Source of the DNA: Ananas comosus
Taxonomy: Eukaryota > Streptophyta > Magnoliopsida > Poales > Bromeliaceae
Assembly (NCBI RefSeq): GCF_001540865.1
Contig: NC_033636.1
Coordinates: 10,244,665 to 10,308,664 of the forward strand
Direction: 5' to 3'
DNA length: 64,000 bases
Shown here: positions 35,740-47,900 of the stretch, piece by piece
How positions within the stretch are numbered: the first letter of the stretch is position 1
How the letters are laid out: each line of letters starts with the position of its first letter
Notes under the pieces: model-generated
Told to the model about the DNA's origin: nothing
The model's input: only the letters and a program-made list of their open reading frames with translations
Databases searched by the model: none
Made by a program: the position numbers and the translations under genes

Positions 35740-37446
35740 TAAAAAATTTTAGATACTTCATATAGATTTATCGAATATTCATTTTAGTACCTTTTAATTT
35801 TAACTTTGTCACTAATTTAACAAAAAAAATAATAAAAAAATTATATGACACTAAATTAATATATTTTAAAAGTGATAAAATATAAAGCTATATCGGCGGT
35901 ATTTGAAGTTTTTTCAAAATGAAATAAAAAAAAATTTCTCAAACGAATCACAATTCCCGGTTGATCAAAGAACGTGCAGGGCGGCTGTAGCCTACGCCTC
36001 CAACTGCCACGTGTCCATGTGGCCCCCATTAAGAGCATCTTCGTTTTTTCTCTTCCACTACAATACACGCGAGAACAATGCCGAGAATATTTATATTTAT
36101 ATTTAATTAATTATAATATTACTTATTAACCGATGATAGAGATACACTACAGAGAATATAGCGCAAAGTAAAAGCTTCTGCAACTTGTCATTTAATTATT
36201 ACTTTTTCTTTTGTTCGAAAAAAAAAAAGAAAAAAGGAAAAAGAAAAAAAGCTTCTGCAACTTGTGCACCGAAGAATATGTGTACATAAACAAAAGAATA
36301 ACGCTTCGATCTACCTTCCAATTTCCCCCCTATCTTTCCAAGTCAAAATGAGACGTGCATTCGACCAATTCAAAATTAATTCCATAAAGAGATTCCGCAA
36401 AGTAATTTTAATCCTATGATTTGAGGGACGGAGATAAATTAGAAAATCAGATCGCACCAATGGACAGAATGGAATACGCTTTTCCATTCTCTAATCATAT
36501 TGTATGAAGTTGTTTATTTTCACTGTCTTTTAATCTACATAGCAAATAGGAGAGCTATTACTGAACTCAGAATTACAACGCGATTGTAGATCTGGAAGCA
36601 CGAATCATCCTAATCAGTCACTTTCACAGAAGCAATACCTCCACTGTTGTATATCGATATTATTCGTTGTCGACTCGAATCAAAACAAGTGAATCAAACA
36701 AGCACGAGTTCGGCCAATTCCCTAAGGGGGGACCCATTGTGAGAAAAATATTCTATCTAAGATGTAGATAAAACTCTTTTCAGGTATTAAGATTTGTGAA
36801 CCATGATTTTTATGCCCTTATAATTCCTAAAAATAAAAAAGATAAAAGAATATATTCATAGGTAAGGTGTAAGCCGTAGTAGTTACCACAGAATCATTCA
36901 TTCACTTTGTTAGAAGTGAACTATAGCAATGTTAAATTTGGGTAAAGCCAATATTAATCACAAATCGACCTGACCTGGCCCGGCCCGTCTAGCCCGAATG
37001 ATGTGTTAGAGTTTACTGGGCCTGATGGGCCTTCAAAAGATTGACTTTTTTATTATTATTGGAGTCCGGCTGGGATATTATCTATAGCACCAAGGGTTTG
37101 GTGCTATCGAGTTTTCCACCGTTAGATTTAATCCTTTGATTATTTTTACCCGTTAGATTATATTATTCAACCAACCACCCATTCAACCCTAGGAGGACCC
37201 ACATTATCCTAACTGTACATTTTTCAATTCAAGGACTAAAAAATTAATAGCACTAATAACTCGGTGCTATTGATAGTATTCTAGCCTAGTTCTTATTATT
37301 GACAAAAAAAAATTCAACAAAAATAAATTTTTTGTCGCAATTTCTCATTGCACATTCAATACATATAGAGCAATGCTTCCTGTGCACCTAGAAAGTAAGG
37401 GTAAGATGTACATTCTAGAGTTTGGACGGCTTAGATCAATTTACTG

Positions 37447-37477
<31 letters not shown>

Positions 37478-38568
37478 CATCATCTTTTTTTTCACTAAAA
37501 ACTCATTGGAGTGCTTTAAATCTTTGAATTTATTGGTTGTATAGAGTGTACATATAGTATTTTTCAATACTAATATTAATACTGGCTAGAGCAGTTGGGT
37601 CAATATAGATAACGAGATTAAAAAGTTGGTTAGATTTGTGGGCCGATGTAAGTAGAGATGTCAATTGGTCGGATTTGAAATAAATTTTTCAAAACTCGAA
37701 TCCGAGCCTGATTACTGAAACTGAAACCCGAATTCAAAATTATCGGGTTTTAAAAATTCATAACTAAAAATCGAATCCAGTAAAAAAAAAAAAAAAAACT
37801 GAATTATAAATCTAAGCCGAAAATCCATACCCAGTGACAATCATTTCTTTTTACCCAAAATTTACTCAAATCTATATCCGGTTAGAATTCAGTTCGGATT
37901 CAGGTTTAAATAAAAACAATATCCGAACCCAAATTTGTCGGACCTTCATTTTTTTATATTTATAACCGAAATTATATTATACCCATTTAATATCATTTAA
38001 ATTCGCACCATTCAAGTTTAATAAAATTTCTGTACACATCGACATCCCTATATGTGAGCCTTATTGTTGGGCAAAATGCCCTAAATAATCTCAACAGATA
38101 GATCTAACCGGTAACATTTTTCGGGATCAATAACAAACATTGCAACAAACATTAATTCCAAGAGCAAAAGAATTATAGCATGATATATTTAGAATTAACT
38201 CATCATTATCATAAACATAAACAAATTGAGTTTCACTCAAAAAGAAAAATTAAACATATTATTTGGAAAAGCTCAGAACAGTGCTTGTTCCTGGCTATAA
38301 AAAAAAAAGTTTTAAAAAAAAGCCATGAAATGCCTAACACTCAACTTTCCAATCAAGATAATAATATGAAAGGAAAGCTTAAAAGGCAACTCAATTGGAA
38401 GACCCCTAAAAAAGAGAGAAAGGAAAAGGAAAAAAAAGGCAAACAAATAACACACACAAAAAAAAAAAAGCTTTAGCAAACAACTTTTTGGTGATCATCC
38501 ATGGCTGCAAAAAAGATCAACAGCTCATAAAATGATCAAGTTGTTCACTAAACCATGCTACAATTTTC
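35740..38568. other. intergenic DNA 3' of the FLZ gene
   Basis: AT-rich, with a MITE-like element at about 37068-37285, an ATT microsatellite at 37447-37476, and degenerate repeat sequence at 37660-38040 rich in CCCGAA and TCCG motifs. No gene was recognised. Confidence 0.55.
37068..37285. mobile_element. MITE-like element
   Basis: The left end GGCTGGGATATTATCTATAG (then CACC) pairs with the reverse complement of the right end, GGCTAGAATACTATCAATAG (then CACC), giving roughly 24-bp imperfect inverted repeats. The interior has no ORF. The target duplication is not clear. Confidence 0.6.
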
Positions 38569-39652
38569 TCAGTGACTGGTGATTTGGAAAAAGCAATCCC
38601 CACTGTAGGATGAACTAAAAGAAGAAGAGGAACAGTGTTTTGTATTCATCTCCTCCTCAATCTCCTCTTTGATGAATCTCTCCCTGCAATCACTGCTGCA
38701 AAAAGCTTCCTCACCCCTAACAATACATTCAAAGGGGAAAAAAGAAAGAAATCACTAAGTAATTGTTATTCGAGCGCAAATCAAGTTTAGTAAAAGCAGA
38801 AGCACTACTTTTTTTGCAACACGACAGTCGTTTTTCATGAAAAGATTCAAAATGTAGCCCACAGCTAAGTATCAGATCTCCTAAGCATCATTGTGATCTA
38901 TTGTGGGACTATATATATTAATCTCGCTAAACTTAAATTTACTTATAGCTGGATCGTGCGCAATTACATCAATTCGAACCCTCTCGAATGCGAATGATCA
39001 CTTACCTGAACATATAAATATCTTCTCCTTCTCCGAGTGTCTTCTTGCAATACCCACACATGCCAAAAATACCACCACAAGGTTCAAGTATAGGCTCCTC
39101 AGAGGATTCCACAGCCAAGGGAGATACTATCTCTTCGGTGCGAGTCTCCAATATGAAATCCCCGAAAATGTGGGTTGTTTTCGGATTCGGACCACGGGAA
39201 ATTACACAAGTGTAATCCTCCGAATCCACGATCTCGCTGACCAAAATCGAATTACGAGCTTGTAAAGCCGTGTTTGTAGCTTCGAGGGATGATTCAGGAT
39301 TACATTCTAACAAATTCAAGTTGAATTTCGAACTAAGGGTGTTCATCCTGGCCTCGAGCCCCAAAAGCACTGTTCGTGACCACGGTGCGGTATCGTCGGC
39401 GAGGGAATTCACTAGGCCAAGCCCAACACTATTGCAATCCCAACTCTTTAGGTCAAGTGGTTTAATAAGGGATTTGACACTACTACTAGTGCCTGAATTG
39501 GGGAAGGGTTTATACTCTAAAGGAGAGGTGGGGCTCCAAGCTGAATCAGTTTCTAACATGTTTTTTGTGCTTAGCCTTGTTATGAGCCCTGGAACCTGTC
39601 TGCCGCGAACGAACCGGCCCCGCCGTAGGTTGTTTCTAGGGCGAGTGGTCAT
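38569..39652 (-). CDS. FLZ-type zinc-finger protein (DUF581)
   Basis: Exons 39652-39006 and 38716-38569 give 264 residues; the intron falls inside the FLZ domain, after DIYMFR. The domain (about 195-235) has C199-x2-C202 (MCGYCKKTL) and, 19 residues later, C222-x3-C226 (FCSSDC), with the family signature DIYMFRGEEAF. FLZ proteins are plant-specific adaptors that bind SnRK1 kinase subunits and connect energy and stress signals to other partners. The N-terminal 190 residues are disordered, starting with an Arg-rich stretch (MTTRPRNNLRRGRFVRGRQV) and holding an ETDSAWSPTSPLEYKPF-type Ser/Pro motif common in this family. Family assignment is secure; the subgroup is not resolved. Confidence 0.92.
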
Positions 39653-39896
39653 TCATGGTAGAGATAAAGTTTGTTTATGTTTTATTTTGAAATCAGGATT
39701 ATAGGTTCATGGCTTCCGACAGACTCAAGAATCTGTTGTTAATTACCCCACACTTTCGGTGTTAAGGAACCCTCGATTAAGAGACCAAATATAAATGCTG
39801 ATAATAAAAGAGACAAAACAGGCAAATGAAATTTTATTGATATGATTTGCCGTTTACATGGCTTAAGCAGGGGCATACCCCCACTGTACATAGATT

Positions 39897-40721
39897 GAAT
39901 CCTAAGTATATGTATTAGGATTCAGTTGGATTTGAGATTGACTAGGTCCTAAGTATATGTGTTAAAACCTAGTCAATATTAGACTCTATGTATTAGAGTC
40001 TAATTGGCTCTAAGTATATGTCTTAGAGTCCGATTATATTCACCTTGGTTGTATGTTCCAAGGTGGAGATGTGACCAGACCTCAAGTATATGTATTGAGG
40101 TGGGTCGAATTACCCGAAAGTGGAGAGTGGCTAATTCCCGAGTATATGTATCAGGATTAACCGAGTTTCACTCTAGTTATATGTGCTAGAATGAAGGTCT
40201 GACTAAGCCCTAAGTATATGTATTAGGGGTAGTCGGATTTGAACTCTAAGTATATGTATTAGAGCTCGATCGGGTAAGGATTTCACTCTAGGTATATGTG
40301 CTAGAGCGAAAGGCTAACTAGACCCTAAGTATATGGGTTAGGACTAGTCGAGCATAGCTTGACTTCCACTCTAGTTATATGTGCTAGAGCAAAAGACTGA
40401 CTAGACCCTAGGTATATGTGCTAGGGCTAGTCGGATATGGTTTGACTTCAGCTCTAGGTATATGTGCTAGAACAGAAGGTTGACTAGACCCTAAGTATAT
40501 GTATTAGGGCTAGCCGGATGAACTCTAAGCATATGTATTAGAGTCCGAATGAAGTTGATATCATTTGACCGAATTCTAAGTATATGGCTTAGAACTCTGT
40601 CGATTTGGAGATGCTTTGCCTTAGTTATATGTACTAAGGCGATTGACTTAGCCCTAAGTATATGTATTAGGGGTAGTCGATATTTAATTTTTACTCTAGG
40701 TATATGTGCCAGAGTAAAAAA
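39897..40721. repeat. array of about 21 hairpins with varying, self-complementary arms
   Basis: About every 40 bases a near-constant core GTATATGT (or TTATATGT) is flanked by two complementary arms. Arm pairs include GAATCCTAA/TTAGGATTC (39897), TTGACTAGGT/ACCTAGTCAA (39938), CACCTTGG/CCAAGGTG (about 40031), GACCTCAA/TTGAGGTGGGTC (about 40077), GACTAGACCCTAG/CTAGGGCTAGTC (about 40398), TTGCCTTAG/CTAAGGCGA (about 40617) and TTTTTACTCTAG/CCAGAGTAAAAA (about 40688). Arm sequence changes between units, yet pairing is kept. I count 21 units; one near 40135 pairs poorly. No ORF is supported. Confidence 0.9.
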
Positions 40722-40723
40722 AA

Positions 40724-41046
40724 GGTTCACGATGAGATTTGGGTATTGGTCCATGAGATTCGAGTATTGGCTCATGAGATTTGGTTCATGAATTTGGATA
40801 TGATTCAAGAATTTGGTGTATGGACTTGGTTTATGAACTTGGATATGGTTCATGGGTTTGGTGTATGGATTTGGTTCATGAACTTAGATATGGTTCATGG
40901 GTTTGGTGTATGAATTTGGTTCATAAACTTGAATTTGGTTCATGAACTTGGATATGGTTCATAGATTTGGTGTATGGATATGAACTTTGATATGGTTCAT
41001 GGGTTTGGATATGGTTCATGGATTTGGTGTATGGATTTGGTTCATG
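40724..41046. repeat. tandem array, GGTTCATG/TTTGGTGTATGG units
   Basis: Phrases such as GATATGGTTCATGGGTTTGG and TGTATGGATTTGGTTCATGA recur five to seven times with a period near 50 bases and some drift. It directly follows the hairpin array. Confidence 0.85.
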
Positions 41047-41300
41047 GTTCAGGGAATTTGGGTTTAGTTTAACGACTTTTCGGTCGTTTGGATTTGGATT
41101 TAGTTTAACGACTTTTCGGTCGTTTGAAATTTGGGTTTAGTTTAGCGACATTTCGGTCCTTTGAATATGGATTTAGTTTAGCGACATTTCGGTCGTTGAA
41201 ATATGGATTTAGTTTAACGACTTTTCGGTCGACTGAAATTGAGATGTTCATGAAAATTGGGTTTGGGTTTAGTTTAACGACGTTTCGGTCGACTGAGTTT
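41047..41300. repeat. tandem array with ACGAC/GTCGT mini-hairpins
   Basis: Six units of about 40 bases contain TTTAGTTTAACGAC, then TTTTCG, then GTCGTTTG or GTCGACTG. Most units keep a short hairpin ACGAC/GTCGT. Confidence 0.85.
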
Positions 41301-41445
41301 AGGCTTTGGGATTTTATTTGTGGACTTTGGTTTTGGGATTTATCTGTGGATTTTGGTTTTTGGGATTTATTTGTGGACTTTGGATTTTGGGATTTATTTG
41401 TGGACTTTGGATTTTTGGGATTTATTTGTGGACTTTGGGTTTGGG
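41301..41445. repeat. tandem array, GGGATTTATTTGTGGACTTT units
   Basis: Five near-identical units of about 28-30 bases, the cleanest of the arrays in this tract. Confidence 0.9.
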
Positions 41446-41499
41446 TTGGCTTAATCCTCTTGTATTTGATTTGGGATGAACCGCCTTAGGTTTTCATTT

Positions 41500-41650
41500 G
41501 GTTTACCCCTTTCAGGTTTGGTTTGGGCTGAACCGTTATGCTTTGGTTCGGGACCCATCAAGACTTGATTTGGGTTGAACCGTTATGCTTGGGTTCGGGA
41601 CCCATCAAGACTTAGTTTGAGTTGAACCGTTATGCTTTGGTTCGGTTCGA
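41500..41650. repeat. tandem array, GAACCGTTATGCTTTGGTTC units
   Basis: About three units of some 50 bases that include GGGACCCATCAAGACTT. It merges into the next array. Confidence 0.8.
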
Positions 41651-42093
41651 GTCAGATCCTTCATGGTTCGGTTCGAGTCAGATCTTTCATGGTTCGATTC
41701 GAATTGGACCCACTTTGGTTCGAGTCCGATCCTTTATGGTTCTGATCAGATTGGATTATATTCGGCTCGAGTCGGATCCTTTATGGTTCTGATTGGATTG
41801 GATTTACTTTGGTTTGGTTCGGACCGGATTCTGTTCGGTTCAGTTCGGATTCACTTTGGTTCAAGTTGAATCCTGTTCGGTTCGGTTCAGACAGGATCTG
41901 GTTCGATTCGGATCCGGTTCGGTTCAAGTCGGATCCCTTCCGGCTTGGTTCGGATCGGATCCACTTAGGTTCGAGTCGGATCGAATTCGCTTCGGTTCGA
42001 GTTCAAGTCAAATCCATTATGATTTGGTTCAAACGGGATCCGGTTCGGTTCAACTCGGATCAGATCCGCTTTGGTTTAAGTCGAATCCATCAT
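41640..42093. repeat. tandem array, TCGGTTCGAGTCGGATCC-type units
   Basis: Degenerate units of about 25-50 bases are built from GGTTCGAGTC, GGATCC and TTTGGTTC motifs. Open frames across it encode only repetitive FGSDPLWF-like peptides and are by-products of the repeat. The array stops at the N at 42094. Confidence 0.85.
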
Positions 42094-42094
42094 N

Positions 42095-42303
42095 GCTCTT
42101 TTGGCTGTTAGGTGCTTATTTTGTTTGTGTCTGTGTTACCTTGTATTTTGTTCGCTGCTTTGTTTGCTGTTTGGTTTCTGTCTTGGATCCTAAGGGGATG
42201 CTCATGGGACCTTTCATTGGTTGCAAGTGCTAGGATGCACCTTGTTCTCTTCTGATCCTCCCTCTGTAAAATAGGGTTCATCCCTGTTTAATCAAAAAAA
42301 AAA
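42095..42303 (+). mobile_element. retroposon 3' end with poly(A)
   Basis: About 200 bases end in GTTCATCCCTGTTTAATC and 11 As, the form of a plant LINE 3' end. GAATCCATCAT before the N and GAATCCATTAT after the A-run could be a target duplication with one mismatch. A translated coding remnant is not convincing. Confidence 0.45.
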
Positions 42304-43380
42304 AGAATCCATTATAGATGATCTAGTAAACTATTTAAGAAACCAAAAAATGACAAAATACTGTCACAAAGATTCAATTTAAATTGATTTTATTATTCCA
42401 ATCTTATAATATTTCTCTATACAAGTTTCTCATTTTATAATATTTTTGACAGAATATATTCTGAGTTTCATATGGTCTTACCTCTTTTTTTGTTTTGAAG
42501 TTTAAAAAATTTAGAGAACTGGATTCTCTGCTGTTGGTTAAGATTTGGTTAGAGAATATTCTAAAGTTGAAAAAAGAAACCTAAAATCGATATCTTAATC
42601 TTATCCAGGATAAATAAATATTCATTAGTGCTAAGATAAGTTAATCTTTGTGCCCTTAAAATTCGAATTGTGGATAGACTTTTTGTGTGAAGGGAACACC
42701 TATATTTTGGGGATAAAGTAGATTCAATGTATCTGATCAAATTCATATGTAATTAATTATATTCAAGTTTAATAAATATAATAATAATAATTGTTTATAG
42801 AGGAAAAAAATATTTTGGTGGATAAAAATGGTTGATTGAATATTGTTGGTTTTTACGGAGAATATCTGATACAAATTAAGAGGACTTTCTCATTTTATAC
42901 TGTGACAACAAGATTGTAAAAAAATTATTTTTATTTTTTTAAAAAATAAATAAATTTTCTTTCCCCCACTTTAAACACCAACTAGGGTTGAATTAGAGAT
43001 ATTCAACCCTAAAACATTTGATTTTTTTTTAAAAAAATTGAGAAATAAAACCAACTTCTCCATTAATAAATGTTTCATGAGCTGTAAAATAAGCATTAAA
43101 ATAGCATCCATTACACTAGTATCATTACAATACATAAATTAAATTAGAATTCAGCTCTTATCATGCAGCTTAAATTAAGGGAAAAATGGCATTAATTGGA
43201 CCTAATGATTAATTGGACCTACCATTAAGCTTAATAATTACCTATCATTTTGGCTTATTAAAATCAATGTAATTAATTATTAATTAAATGGCACAATTAA
43301 TGAAGCTTAAAATATAATGATTAAGCCAAATTTACCTACTAGTATTCCTTGCGTCTCCAAACATTATCCAAATTTAATAT
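42304..43380. other. AT-rich intergenic DNA
   Basis: No gene was recognised. Around 43185-43320 the motifs AATTGGACCTA, TTAATTAA and AAGCTTAA recur, which suggests a degenerate local repeat. Confidence 0.5.
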
Positions 43381-44134
43381 TGTGTTATTTGTCCTAGTTG
43401 TTCAGCCAATAAGGCGCGGACATATGGTACACCGGTATTCCATTCAGTTGTATTGATTTGCAGTGCACCAGGAGTACTGGAAGAATATTAAACCGCACGA
43501 CTTCAGGAAAGTTACAGTAACCGCAAGCAATTGCAAGTGGTTCCGATCGGCTGGAAGTGGTCCGGAATATTAGAAGATAGTGGCCGATCGTGTAAAAACA
43601 ATAACTGATTAAAGGACGATCTATAAATAGGTCAATAACGCCCTAAAAAGGGGTCTTTTTCCTGTGAACAAAAGACTGCCCTTATTTCCTCGCAATTTTC
43701 TGCATTTTCTAGAAATAGTCTACTTATAATTCTTTCTTTCCCGCACTTACTGTTTTTCCTAGGAGTAGTTCTTTAAGTAAATCAACCGAGTCTGCATGCC
43801 ATTCGGCACACTTGACTCCTGTATTTCTCATCAGTGAATATAAAGGCATTCGGCTCTTCAAGCCGATCAATTCCTGTGTTCTTTAGCCATTTGGCTCATC
43901 GGCCGACTTTAGTTCTTACTTGGTCCGTACATTCGGCTCATCCGGCCGAATCGAATTTACTGTAGAGTTTTCGAACCCGGCTGATCCGATCCCTCATCAG
44001 CCGAATTGCTTGATCGATTGAATGGCGCAAACTTCGAGGGTCAGTACCATAAGCCGTTTTCATCCCGACACGCTCCTCGAGGAGGATCTTTGACTAGGTC
44101 AAGACTCAAGAGTCGGGGATATCGACCACCAACA
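43381..44134 (+). mobile_element. possible solo LTR or LTR fragment
   Basis: The block begins TGTGTTATTTG and ends CGACCACCAACA, compatible with TG...CA termini. It has a promoter-like CTATAAATAGG near 43630 and a GAATATAAAGG further on. The base composition differs from its flanks. No 5-bp target duplication, primer-binding site or gag-pol sequence was found, so the call is tentative. Confidence 0.35.
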
Positions 44135-44973
44135 CTAGTAATATGATATCACAAGTCATTATTAAAGGCCATTGGACTAGCCGTTAAACTTTGCCATTGG
44201 AAGCAAACCAAGAATATGCTCCATGGAGTTACTAATATTGTTTCTAATTACACCATTTAGCGCACATCTTGATGTGCATCGGATACCGAAGAATTCACCC
44301 GTGGATCGTGACACTAATCTGATGCTAAACATATATGTTTGCAAACAACACTAGTTTTTAGAAGCATGCTAGCTCAGTTCTACTTTGGTTGCGTCGCACA
44401 TGAAGAAGATCGAAATTACTAACGCGTTGCTCTACCCGAGCCTAAACCTGATATGTTTAAACCTCGAGGGCCTGCAATGAAATTTGATCCAATATAATCT
44501 GGCTTAGACTCGAATTCCATTGTTTGATAAAGAGCCCAATCCTTTAATAAGGCCTTGGAACATATTGGGCAATAATCTTTGGCAAACCAAAGAGCCTAAT
44601 ATATGATCAATAACAAGTAATATACACAACCACAAGGGAGTTAGTTGCACTCACTACCTGAGATCTGTAAAATGTTTATGAACTTTGTACTTTATGTTCA
44701 ACAAATAATGTGGTTACATGCAAAAGGTTTCTAACCTTCATCCTTCATATATTATTATCCTCACATCAGCACCAAAATATAATAATATATGTTATATGCC
44801 ATCAGAAAACCTTCTAACTAAATAATATTTTTCTGATTTAAACAAAAAATAAAATAAAATATTGAGATTCTTTTCTTAAAACGAAAAAAGAATTTACAGC
44901 TCAGGAAACTCTATAGATTTAAGAAGTTTTTAAAAAATGGAAAAACAAAAAGAAGAGAGTTAAAACTTAAAAG
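44135..44973. other. intergenic DNA 3' of the GNL2-like gene
   Basis: No gene or clear transposon was seen. The last 100-200 bases should be the 3' untranslated region of the ARF-GEF gene. Confidence 0.5.
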
Positions 44974-47900
44974 TTAAAACTCTTCAGGGAACAGCTCCTC
45001 CTTGACAGAGGGAGCAATCCACTGGATCTGAATGTTGGTGATCTCCCACAGCTCATCCCCTTCTCTCTGCACCAGCACCTCTTTCTCCTTCATCTCCAGT
45101 ATCATCCGCTTCAGCAAAGCCGGCACCGTCTCCTGCATCAGCGCCGACTCCCCCGCCTCCCCGAGGCTCGCCTTCATGAACGTGTCCATCCGCCGCAGCA
45201 CCCCGAGCCAGAACGACCTGAACCCGGGGCTCTGCGAAATCGGCACCAGGAACATCACGAGCACCTCCGCCAGCAGGTCCATCGCCGACTTCAGCGTCCC
45301 CTCCATGCTCCGCATCTCCCGCTCCGAGTTCTCCCGCCGCGCGTACTCCAGCATCTTCTCCAGCAGGTCGTCCACCATGGCGAACACCACCTGGTTGAAG
45401 CACGCCAGCATGCTCGCCGGGCCCATCCCCAGCAGAGGCGCCGCCGCCGCCGCCTCCTCCGCCGCCGCGTCCGCCGCCGCCGGCGCCGCCGCGGCGAAGC
45501 ACCGCCGCAGCGCCGCCACCGCCTGGTTCCGGATCTCCTCCCGCCGCACCAGGCTTGTCTTCCGCAGCGCCTCCGCGAGCTTCACGAACAGGCTCGCCGC
45601 TAAGCCAGGGCTCCCCCTCTGCCCCGGCTCGTCCGCAGATGAGGTGCTCGACGAATTGCTCGTGAAGCTGCTCCCGCTGTTGCAGCCGCTCCCGGGGTCG
45701 GAGAACCCCGATTTGTGCCACTGGATTAGCCAATCCACCGATCCCGCCATTAGGTCTAGGATCTTGGAGCTCGTCTCCAGGGGGCTTATCTTCAGCGCCG
45801 CGAACCCGAACGCGGCTTCGATGCAGTAGGCGTAGTTGAGCCGGGTCACGTAGGTGCCCTCGCTCATCAGCTTGATTATGGCCTCGACGCCTTGGTCGAA
45901 GGTCTCCGGGAGGCGCCCGGTCACCGAGAGCAGGTGCAGGAGGGTCTTCCAACCCAGCGCCGTTTGCACGTTCCTCGGGTGCTCGCTCAGTATCTTTCTC
46001 GTGCTCTCCGATATGCTCTCGCAGCAGGTGTCGAGGATCTCCTTGTCGAGCTTCCACATTAGGTTTATCGATTTGAATATGAGCTCCTCAGGGAGCTTGT
46101 CGAGCCGCGGGGCGGGGCCGGAGAGGAGCTTCAGGGCGATTTTGAAGAGCGCGACGATCGCCTTCTCGGCGAAGGGGCACGGGGAAAAGAGCGGGAATTG
46201 GGAGACCACGGCGAAGGAGTCGTGGAGCTGGGGCCAGAATGCGGTGAATCGGTGCAGGTTTGCGGTAGTGATCATCGCGAGGAGGTCCCAGCAGAAGCCG
46301 ACCGTCTCTTCCTCTTCGACCGGAGTACTGAATTTTTGCCCTTTCCCCGCCGCTGCGAACACCAGCGCGCGGCCGAGGTTCTGGAGCGACTCGTCGGGGA
46401 GTTTCGAGCTCTCTGTGAATATGCTCCCGATCCGACACTGCTGGATTATCTTTAAGTTGTTCTCGAACTCGCTCCCGGCATTAAGCATCGAGTCGGCACC
46501 GGTTTCTAGGGATAGGAATTGCGAGAACCGCCCGATCAGGCCCGAGACGTATCGGCTCGTGCCGCCAAAACCGCTGTGAGAGGAAGGGAAGATGACGCCC
46601 GATTCAGTCTTTGGATGGGCAGCCACATCAGAGTTTGAGGCAGCCGAGGTGTTGCCGGGCTCGATCACCGATTGCGGCAATACTTTCAGCCTCTTGAGTT
46701 TCAGCAAGCAGTCGACCAGGTTTTTCCACGCGCCGCGGACCGATTCCCCGTACTTGTTTGCGATGGTGAAGAGAGCTAACGTCGCCATTCTCGGCTTCAG
46801 TTCGTTGCTAAAGGTGAAGAGTGTTTCCTCCGCGGTGGCGTAAGGGTTTAGAAGAGTGGTGAACTTGCAGAGACAACAAAGAAGCTCATCTAATATATCT
46901 TCCAATCCGTACCTCGCGATCCGTGCCACGGAAATCAGCCCTTCAACGCACTCATGTAAAATCTCTTCGTCCTCTGTGTGTTCAAAAATGGCGGCGAGAG
47001 TCGCCACGGCGGGCCCCGAGATCGCCGCGAACAGTTCGCGGCTCAGCTTATGCTTGAACTCGCACGTGATGTAAGGCTCGACGGTTCTCGATCGCTTGAC
47101 CAGATCGGCCCACTTATTCGAGTTCAGCTTGACGGGCAGGCCCGTTTGGCCGAACAGCGTGATCGCATTCGTCGAGATCGAATGAAAGAGCTCCGATAAG
47201 TACTCCCTCGGTAGATCCATTCCGCCATTAATGGCCCTGTTGTTCCTTATGAACTCTTCCTCGGTCATCTTCTTCTTCACCTGGGGATTGTGCTGATCGG
47301 TGTTGAGCATGATGAGCGAGTAGCAGAGAATGAACACGGCGTCTTTACTGACAAAGATCTCTGACGACTGCTGCTCGTAGAATCTTTCAGAGAAGGCCTC
47401 GAGAATTCTTTGAATCTTCTGTGACTCCCCTGGGAGGCGAAAGGTCTCTAGGTAAGTCCGAAGTGCAATGTCGAGGATCACACCGGAGAAATCGAAGGTT
47501 TCTGTGAACTCCTTCAAAACACTGAGGTTGAACTCGCTCGGATCACCGAGATAATCCCCGATCTTGTTCTTATCCAACCCCGGGGTGTAGCGGAAGAAGT
47601 ATGCCAAGCTTTTCGAGTCGGGAGGGCTCGGTACCAAATTAGAAAGGTTTAGGTAATCGAAACCCTTCTTCTCGTCCCGGTTGTAATGGTTAGCTGCGAT
47701 CATTATCTTTTTCTTCCTCAGCTTTCTTGTTCGAACGAAGTCGACCCAGGTATCGGGATTGCTTTCGTCTTCTTCGCACCGCTCAATCCAGAAGGGTTTG
47801 TAGTCGGAGAGCTCGAGGTTGTAGGAGTCACGAGCAGGGGATTTCTCGACCTCGATTCGGTCGGCAACGTTGGAGATCACACTGACTAGGCCTTCAAATG

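Noticed and set aside
39897..40721. CRISPR-like array
   Set aside because: A constant short element with spaced variable parts looks similar at first sight, but the variable parts are complementary arms of hairpins, spacing is irregular, and the genome is a plant's.
41663..42233. Overlapping open frames of 68-146 residues in the TCGGTTCGAGTC array
   Set aside because: The peptides repeat FGSDP/WF motifs that merely translate the tandem DNA repeat. There is no start context or domain.
43337..44140. CTAGT as 5-bp target duplication of the LTR-like block
   Set aside because: CTAGT occurs at 43340 and 44134, but the left copy is about 40 bases away from the TG start, so it does not border the block.
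45053..46057. 334-residue open frame overlapping the GNL2-like gene on the same strand
   Set aside because: Low-complexity Gly/Ala/Arg/Glu peptide caused by high GC in an alternative frame of a well-supported exon.
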